A stretch of 64,000 bases of DNA from contig JAAONU010000016.1 of assembly GCA_012932295.1 (NCBI GenBank), positions 39,587,241-39,651,240 of the forward strand, in the 5' to 3' direction. Under the pieces are notes generated by a model. That model searched no databases and was not told the DNA's origin. It worked only from the letters and a program-made list of their open reading frames with translations. Below, piece by piece: positions 56,527 through 64,000 of the stretch. Position 1 is the stretch's first letter. Every line of letters begins with the position of its first letter. This stretch comes from Cyclina sinensis (taxonomy: Eukaryota > Mollusca > Bivalvia > Venerida > Veneridae). Position numbers and translations under genes: made by a program.

Positions 56527-59500
56527 GTAAGTAAACAGAAGTAAAATTCAAACTAGTGTCTGACTGGTTAATTTTTTGACAATTTTTGTCACTTACATTA
56601 GAAAAGTAGTGTCTACTCTAAGGTTTGATATGCATGTATTCAATTGTCGACATTTTTAAAATAACAGACTGAATGATGACGCACCATGAATAACTGAATA
56701 TATTATCTGGCGATTTCCTATGCGTCTCTACTGTGTACAACAATGTTTTCTTCCAAACTGTTTCACCAAAGTGCTTCTCAACACCAACTGAAATGATTTA
56801 CGATTACTGAAATTATTGTACTGTACGTCCTATAATAAATTACACTAGGGCGACACCACACACGGTTTAAAAGAATAATAGTAACTTTTATGATGTAGAT
56901 TTCTATTGTCAGTTTTCGTCTATTAATCAAAACATTAATGTACATGACCTTATGAAAGCACGCATACAGAATATACTTATGGAAAACGCTAGTTACAGTA
57001 CTTCCAAAACTAAATAAACTGAGTAAAATTAAGCTGTTGCATGCAAAAATTTCACGCAAAGTATGACGTGTTAGCACATGTAATTTTTGTTTGAACAAGT
57101 AATTCAACCATCGAATTTTACTGAGCTATTCAGAGGAGAAAATATTTCGGAGCTGGCGTTAAAAAAAGTAAGTCGTGTTTTTTTCTTCTTAAACATTGTT
57201 TTTATCTTTTGCAGGGAACATGCAAGGATATTTTCTGTTCGTTCATAATGACACTTTCACATGGGAAGTGTGTAGATGTTTTCGAAAAATTACAGGACGT
57301 TTTATATGTGGTTTATATACGAATAAAGCCAGTCCAGCATATGACAGTACTTGAAGCGTACACGGCTGCAGATGAAGTATTGGACTATATCAGTAGACGT
57401 TTGTCCAGAGAAAAGAGATGTCGTATGCAGCTTTTAATGCAGTCAAATAACCTTTACAATGAGGACATGAATGAGAAAATTAATAACTCAAGTCTGCTCT
57501 ACTATGACGTCAGGTTAAACTTCTACGTCGAAACGTTTCATGACCCGAAAGACGTGGTTGAGTACGTTTTAACTCCCCAGAACTTCTCTGTTGTTTCAGC
57601 AGGTGTAAACGTCTCGTTTGAAATGAAAGTAATGGACGCTGATTCGAGACCATTTGACGTCATTAGCGTTATATCAGCAGCAATAGACCCCTCTGAAGTA
57701 CAGTCTGACGCAAAAGGAGGTTTTGGTTCTTTGCCTTTATCCATTTTGATACAGTATGCGGCATCTTCCGAAAACCGACTAGCCTTGATACCTTATCCTA
57801 TGGATCTAAGTTACTTTATACACTGTGAAGAATCCCAAACAGCTCTTAATGTGCTTTGGATTAAACATTGCGCAAGAGTAAACATTTTAGGTCTGACTTC
57901 CCTTGGCATAAAGATGCAGATGGTTTAGTTATTCAGTATGGTCACTATGAAATAGGCAGTGAAGAATTTTATTATATTGACGCTGATCATATTGTGGTTT
58001 GTGTTGATACGTACATAGACTTTATGTCAAAGGTCCCAGCTTTAAACAAGTTTTCACTTTCTGTCGAGACCATCATTTCTATAGTCTGTTCATCGTTATC
58101 CATTTTATCTCTAATCATTACATTGGTAACATTCAGTATCTTTGCGGAATTGAGGCAGTCCATGCCAGGGAAGAATAGTGTGTGTTTGGTGTTTTTCCTT
58201 TTGTGTGCGCAGTGTCTATATATGTTGAAAGGACTGACAAGGCTTGACATGGCTTCAATTGAATGTGTTTTGATAGGCATGTCGGTACACTTTTTCTGGT
58301 TGGTTGCATTGTTTTGGATGAATAACTGTACTTTTCATATGTTTCGGGTACTAACAAAGACCAAAATGATATCACATAGTTCGAGTATCAAAAAGATGAT
58401 TATCTATCATGTGTATGCAGCAGGAATGGCGGCTATATTTGTTTCAATTAACGTAGCTGTTTCTTATTGGTTATTAGGAAATTTAGGTTACGGTGGTAGC
58501 GTCTGTTACATTTCTTCACAAAAGATGATAAACTTTACCTTTGTTACCCCGGTATCTTTTGTGGTTGTGTCCAACATTTCAATGTTTCTGGTCGTCGTTA
58601 TTAAAATTAGGAAGACGTCCTCAGTCCAGAAAAATACACAGCGCCAACGCAATGACCTTTTGATATTTGCAAAATTATCAACTATCACAGGCGCTACCTG
58701 GGCTTTTGGGATTCTGTACACATGGACAAGTTTCATAGTGTTTTCCTATTTGTTCATTTTGTTTAATGCTTTCCAGGGTGTTTTCATTATGCTTGCATTT
58801 GTTGTTAACAAGCGTGTCTTTGACCTTTGGAAATCGAGGTCATATGCCCTCACAACCTCAAGTCAAGCAACATCATTTACAAATACTGCAAATGATTTCA
58901 GTAAGTAACTGATATCGTGTTCCTTTGTGTTTACTTTATCTTAAGATTTTCTTTGACGATTGAAACTAGAATGCCAAATGGAGAAGATTTAGCGGGGCAA
59001 TCTAGATGGCGAAAGCGAAAGCGTTCTAGCTGTTAGCATTAATGCTAAAAGATAAATTTTCTTTTCCTTGCAAAGATTTGTAATTTTGATTTAAGTTAAT
59101 ATGTTTCGTTATTTTGTTCCATTTTATGCGTGCACATGTACATAACAGTCGTCCATGCATCAGCTTGTAAATGTTAACTCTTTTTACTGGTTTGGACGCA
59201 CGTGTTTTAATTAGTAGATATGCACCTATCGATGTTTTACCCCAGGGAGGGGCGGCGGGCTGACCCAGGGGAATTTGATATTTTTCCTTTTTTGGAGTCT
59301 AAATCCCCACCCTGGAGCAATGGGAATTTGTCAAAATCCCGGCATTTGGGAGACACTTCACATATAAAATTTCCTGAGATCTAAAATTCGAGCAAAGTGG
59401 GACTCGGAACCATTCCGTCTGTCAAATTCCTGCCTGTCAGGAACGGTCCTCTGTAAAAAGTCCCGCGTATGCCCACCTCTCCCCGCTTGGGGTAAAACAC

Positions 59501-59788
59501 TGATAGATGCATTGTCTACGTTGAGAACAACAATAAAGTTGATTAATCAGTTTACATATACGCATTTTGTATTTATTACATTGAATACTTTTGTGCGGCA
59601 AATACATAACAGTTAATGTTAAAGCAATATAATCGTTAAAAAAAATCATAACGAATTTATAGAGCTGCAATTTACGTTTGAGTAGGCCTACCTATTTCTT
59701 TAATTCAGAGCGCCGTAATTATGAGTGTCAAAACAAGATAACGCCAACGACACAGTTGTCCCATGTAGAGCAAGAAAACATACGTTGA
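55438..59788 (+). CDS. Methuselah-like / class B-type 7TM receptor with cysteine-rich ectodomain, one frameshift
   Basis: Model: 55438-56526, 57215-58900, 59709-59788, about 951 codons if one frameshift near 57890 is allowed. Order: signal peptide (KLSSFVLLVSLSHLSV), a cysteine cluster at residues 68-107 ending TCCPD that resembles a somatomedin-B-like fold, a glycosylated ectodomain, then seven hydrophobic segments (about 58050-58815). 7TM hallmarks: HFFWLVALFWMNNCTFHMFR (TM3, very like Methuselah), GATWAFGILYTW (TM6), FNAFQGVFIMLAFV (TM7), as in secretin/adhesion/Methuselah receptors. No GPS autocleavage motif (C-x-x-H-x-T) precedes TM1, so classic adhesion-GPCR cleavage is unlikely. The ligand is unknown. 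The frame breaks between TTTTA and GGTCTG, and the duplicate at 4313-4893 reads through this point. The locus is either a young pseudogene, an allele or an assembly error. Confidence 0.82.
57215..58900 (+). CDS. Receptor exon 2 (juxtamembrane region and 7TM), frameshifted
   Basis: Acceptor TTATCTTTTGCAG. Open in one frame to a TAG at 57926-57928 and in the next frame from about 57868 onward. The overlap holds the break. The 7TM part is fully open. The donor is TTTCA|GTAAGTA at 58901; if not used, translation would stop at TAA 58906-58908 after adding only SK. Confidence 0.85.
59221..59511. mobile_element. MITE, 291 bp, in the last receptor intron
   Basis: Ends TGCACCTATCGATGTTTTAC and the reverse complement of GTAAAACACTGATAGATGCA match at 17 of 20 positions, and CCCC continues the pairing inward. 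No ORF. GGGAATTTG/AAATTCC phrases recur inside. Confidence 0.65.
59709..59788 (+). CDS. Receptor exon 3 (predicted C-terminal tail)
   Basis: Acceptor TTTCTTTAATTCAG with a pyrimidine-rich tract. It joins exon 2 in phase 1 and reads 26 codons (KRRNYECQNKITPTTQLSHV, then EQENIR) to TGA 59786-59788. Basic and Ser/Thr-bearing, as expected of a cytosolic receptor tail. Prediction from splice signals and phase only. Confidence 0.5.
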
Positions 59789-59810
59789 ACATGTTTTCTT
59801 TTTTAAGTAA

Positions 59811-59816
59811 AATAAA
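59811..59816 (+). terminator. Poly(A) signal candidate for the receptor gene
   Basis: AATAAA 23 nt after the predicted TGA. It would make a very short 3' UTR; other signals further down cannot be excluded. Confidence 0.35.
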
Positions 59817-60052
59817 ATGTAGCTACAAATTTGCGACGAGTCGCTAACCAACAATGATAACGCTACTGTGTGTTACGTTTGCATAATTATACAAAGAAAT
59901 CTGTGTGAAATTAAGATGTGGGGGTCAGTTTGCTTCTTTAGGAGTCTTTTACTGTGTCCCATTAGGAGAGTCTTTGTAATGACCAAGGATTCGTTCGTTC
60001 TACGAAATTTTGCGAGGAAGACGATTCTGTGGTTTTCTGTTCTGGTTCACGT

Positions 60053-60142
60053 GCAATAATGTATGTATAGTAATGCAATAATGTATGTATAGTAATGCAA
60101 TAATGTATGTATAGTAATGCAATAATGTATGTATAGTAATGC
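60053..60142 (+). repeat. 22-bp tandem repeat, ~4 copies
   Basis: Unit GCAATAATGTATGTATAGTA plus AT, head to tail. Confidence 0.85.
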
Positions 60143-60196
60143 AAACATGTTAACCTTTTGTTCGTTGCTTTCATTCATTTACTTCCTGACCGCTTA

Positions 60197-60352
60197 AGAA
60201 ATATACACAGAGAGAACCCTTGCCCGTCGAATTACATTCATTCAGTGTCTTCTGGCCAATCTGTTGCCTTTAGAAATATACACAGAGAGAACCCTTGCCC
60301 GTCGAATTACATTCATTCAGTGTTTTCTGGCCAATCTGTTGCCTTTAGAAAC
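60197..60352 (+). repeat. 75-bp tandem duplication
   Basis: AGAAATATACACAGAGAGAA through CTGTTGCCTTT is present twice (starts 60197 and 60272), nearly identical. The open frame across it is incidental. Confidence 0.85.
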
Positions 60353-61070
60353 ACAGCATAATGAATTTAAAGACATTCTTAATTTGCTTTCTTCAATAAA
60401 CGTTCGTGATATTTCTTTAATGTACCTACTTCAAAATAAACAAACAAACAAACTAACAAAATAAAAATACGTGTAAAATTTTGCATCGTTGGCATAACAG
60501 ATAGATTTTTCAATCCGCATTATTTTTTGACACTGTAACTATCAAGACAAGAATTTTTTGTTTATCATAGACTAGATCATTCGTACTTAGCATGATCTCG
60601 TCGGTGTGTTATTTAGATTATGCACAACATGCGTGTTCCAGAACAAAAGAAAATTAACCATCAAAATTACCTTGTTGTTTTCACGGAATGTAAAATTCCA
60701 CGACCTAAATATCTGCATATCATTTACATGTATCCGAATTCGTGATCCATGTTTAATCGAGCATATGTAGAGCATGTGAAAGGAATAAACTGAAAAATTT
60801 TATGGAATAAGTCTTTCCTAATTAACTTTATATTAGTATTTTTCCATTTTCTTTTCATTTTTAGTCAACTACATTCTCGATTGTTTTTATGACTGTGCTT
60901 CCTTTTCTGCACAACAAATAAGGTGCGTCATCAATCAAATTTTCACTACTTTGTGAAGTAAAAGTAACACCTTTATAAAGGTGCTAATAAACAAATATAA
61001 TGCATTATACAACTTTCACAATTCTTTAACTAATGATCCCTAATCTGTTCTTATCTGTTATATAACAACA
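60353..61070. other. Intergenic, nothing recognised
   Basis: AT-rich, no supported gene or repeat. Confidence 0.5.
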
Positions 61071-61836
61071 TATTTTATTTTATGCCTACCAATGAAATAT
61101 AGGGAAATATCAGTGAGATAAAAGTGATAATCCACTGTTTTGAATCAGTGAAATTACCATTTTGATAATCCACTGTTTGTGCCGGAACTACTTTTCCCCA
61201 CCACGTAATTACAAGAGAATCCGCTGTATTTCAGACAGTGGCAGCGAGTGAAATTTATTTACCTTGTTAAATCCAGTTATAATATTGAATTCTTGAGCCT
61301 AACTAGTTGTGAACAATGATGAAATTCGCCATAAATTATTTAAAATGTCTGATTTGTTTACATAACTAACATGGACAATATCCAATATGGCCGGCTTTCA
61401 ATTCAATTGATTGAATATTACTCGGTATTAATCCGCTTTATAATTAAAGTATGTATGGCTAAAATTCAATAAATATTGATAAACTGTGTAGAGAAAAATA
61501 AATGTTATTTGATGAAAGTGTATTCAGTTTATTTCAGCAGAAGTAAAGTTATGATATGTATTGGAGATTGTCTGCACTTTTTTGTGCGGTTTGACCAAAG
61601 TACGCATTAACTGATTTGGGGCTCACCATGGGGAATTTATTGAAGGCCCTGAGTAAAAATGTCATAAAATACCCATTTTTGACTTGTTGGCATAAAATAA
61701 AAAGAAAATTTGTTTGTTTTTTAGTGGAAGATGGGAATTTATTTTAGGCGCAGCCACTCGTGAAAATATCACATATGGTGTTCACTCGATGAAATAAATT
61801 CTCATCTTCCACAAAACAAACAAATATCCTCTATAT
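61071..61836 (-). mobile_element. 0.8 kb non-autonomous element, copy C
   Basis: Reverse-orientation copy of 7321-8126, most like copy B. The hairpin has lost most of one arm at 61743-61750 (TTTATTTTAGGCGCAGCCAC), so only one arm and the apex remain. Confidence 0.75.
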
Positions 61837-64000
61837 AATCAATGTCCTTTTTAAGCTATTTATAATTTTAATAATATAATTTTATAACAAAAATAATAAA
61901 ATATATATACAAATATACATGTAGATTTATAGCTGATAATTCTATCACAATTTATATAAACTATCCTATAAATAATTATTTTCCCAGGAAAATTTCAATA
62001 TATTTATGACAAAAAAAATCTTCTTTATATCATAAATGTAATGTGTTTGCAAGTATGAGTTATATTATATATAATATTATAACTCATAATTGTATTTATT
62101 TTACATCTTCGTCAAATTTACAAAAGATGACGAAAAGAGTGGGGATTATGAGGCCGAAATATCCAGGGCCGAAACGTCCAGGAGGTGAAAAGTCCTGAAA
62201 TCATTGTTTTCGTATACTCAGTGGCGTAGAATGAGAAGTTGCGCATATATTATAATGTATGAAACAATTTTTTGGATGCTAAGCTCAGTATTGCAGCCTC
62301 TTAACGTTTTTTCCCTCACATTCATAGTGTACATCCCACAAAAAGAAGGTTTTCATTATAAGGGGGAAAATACCTTAATGTTACTATATCTATTTTTGGA
62401 TAGCATGTGTGACTTTGTGAACTCAGTATAGGGTTCCAAGGCTTACAGTCAAAACGGCCTCAGGTTAAAACGGCATCAGGTTAAAACGGCCTCATTTTAG
62501 TTAAAACGGCCTCACTTTCAGAAAATGTATTGGTCAAAACGGCCTCATTATTTATTTCAAGTAGATGAACCATCATTGAATTAGAATTTTTAAGTTATGT
62601 TATTAGATAATTATTTCTTGTTTTCTTATGTTGAGCATAAAATTTATATTACATATTTTGAGATCGATCGTAAAGATATGAAAAAGATTATATTAAGGGT
62701 TTTACGAGAAAAGTAGTTAATAAGGTGAGAATGTCATAAGCTGTATTTATTGATTTTATTTTAAATACAAATACATAAACATGAAACGTAAGAAATATAT
62801 AAAACATGCTGGTTCAAAGTAATCAATAGTGTACCAATTTAATTCCTAATAAAAATAGCATAGACTAACAGTTGCTATTCTAAATTTTGATTCTGGAATA
62901 CTGTCTATGTATGCTTCAAAATTGAACGAATGTTTAAAAAGACTTTATGTATATAAGACCGTTCCCTTAGTTTTAACAGTTTAAATCAGTACTCAATCAA
63001 TACAAACACAACTTGCGGGCGCTGGTACTGTTTCATGACACATTTAATAAACGATGTCCAATCAACACCTTTATAAATGTCTGATATTGATTAAATGGGT
63101 TGAAAGCAAAGTAATAAATAGTTGAAAACTGAACATAACTCGCTAAAATGATGTATTTGAAAGTTTTAATAGCTGCACCAAAAATATATATATACAATAC
63201 AATACAATACAATACAGTTTATTCAGCATAAAACATTTTACAATGCTTATAGCCTAACACAATAGATGTAAGTATAAAGTGAAAAGTATATATATACGCA
63301 TAACTCCACGGAGCAAAGTGGACAAATACTATTTACATGTAATTAAATTTCAGTTGCCAGTTCCATTTGTTGTATTTATTTTAACTGTTTGTGTGTGTGT
63401 GTGTTTTTTTTAATTAATTTTAAAATCACTCTTAACTTAGTCAACGACGATCAATTTAAATTAAGGAAGGTTTTTTTTCTCTATTTGTTTTTAAATGTTT
63501 TATATTTGTAAAAAAAAGAAACACAAAATTATCAAAGTCCAAAAAACAAGAAAATAGTCCACACATACCAAAACAAACGCTATAAATTTTTTTTCACAAA
63601 TAAACAAATCACAAAATTCCCCTATAAACAATATGCATCTACATCAATTTGATATATAAATTACAGAATTGAAGGTAAAGATTAAACAAAAGATATGAAA
63701 ACATATGATAATTCACGTCTACATATACCTACGATTTTTACTCATTTTTGTTTCATCTTATTCTTTAACAAATCTTTTTATCTAGTTCAGACACAGACCG
63801 CTTTTTACCTTTTGTTTGATCATTCCGACGTATCAATTAAAGGCATACTTCTGTTATCACTTTAAGTTATTTTGATCCCATTAATCAAATAGTAATTATC
63901 ACTCTCAATTGTTTTTCACCTTATCCCGCTAATATCTAGCAGAGACTTAGATAATTATGTAATATACGTCTCTGTATCTAGTAATCTCCAATATCAATCC
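61837..64000. other. Right-end intergenic region
   Basis: Very AT-rich. Contains a palindrome TTATATTATATATAATATTA around 62060, a phrase GGCCGAAATATCCAGGGCCG (62153), the AAAACGGCCTCA array (next entry) and an (ATACA)n microsatellite at 63194-63217. No gene recognised. Confidence 0.5.
62449..62549 (+). repeat. AAAACGGCCTCA short tandem repeat, 5 copies
   Basis: Five irregularly spaced copies (one with GGCATCA) separated by GGTT, TTTTAGTT or ATGTATTGGTC spacers. Confidence 0.75.

Noticed and set aside
57891..57936. 46-bp mini-intron (GT...TTCAG) that might repair the receptor frame
   Set aside because: Removing it does not bring the two frames into register, and it would delete the SDFPW segment kept by the duplicate.

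Overview
This is metazoan genomic DNA: AT-rich, with GT/AG introns, poly(A) signals and very dense interspersed repeats. The repeat style (GTCC-rich leaders followed by 145-180 bp monomers carrying phrases such as GAGCATAACTCC or AAGGTCAAGGTCA), a sialin-like transporter and a cysteine-rich Methuselah-like 7TM receptor together suggest a bivalve mollusc, probably a heterodont clam. The species call is inference.

Layout. (1) 1-5.2 kb: the tail of a LINE reverse transcriptase at the left edge, then a broken copy of a 7TM receptor gene (1773-4893) split by repeat insertions. (2) 5.2-12.2 kb: intergenic repeats, including a 0.8 kb hairpin-bearing element. (3) 12.25-34.86 kb, plus strand: a complete SLC17 (sialin-like) anion transporter gene. 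Ten coding exons join in frame into 539 codons, and the introns carry minisatellites, a hAT-like MITE, foldback elements and several monomer-array repeats. (4) 34.9-53.6 kb: a gene-poor repeat domain, with a second copy of the 0.8 kb element and long arrays bounded by inverted repeats such as GCTCACCTGAGCA. (5) 53.67-54.09 kb: a 416 bp miniature LTR retrotransposon whose two LTRs each contain a tRNA-Thr-like gene; this is the most unusual object in the window. (6) 55.4-59.8 kb, plus strand: the better-preserved receptor gene (signal peptide, cysteine-rich ectodomain, 7TM, predicted C-terminal tail exon). It carries one apparent 1-bp frameshift just before the 7TM domain. (7) 59.8-64 kb: AT-rich DNA with a third copy of the 0.8 kb element and short tandem repeats.

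The two receptor copies share intron sequence as well as exons, so they arose by genomic duplication and not by retroposition. They now flank the transporter gene about 54 kb apart. No operon-like or pathway link between the transporter and the receptor is visible. Coordinates of repeat boundaries are approximate (tens of bases); splice junctions are given to the base.
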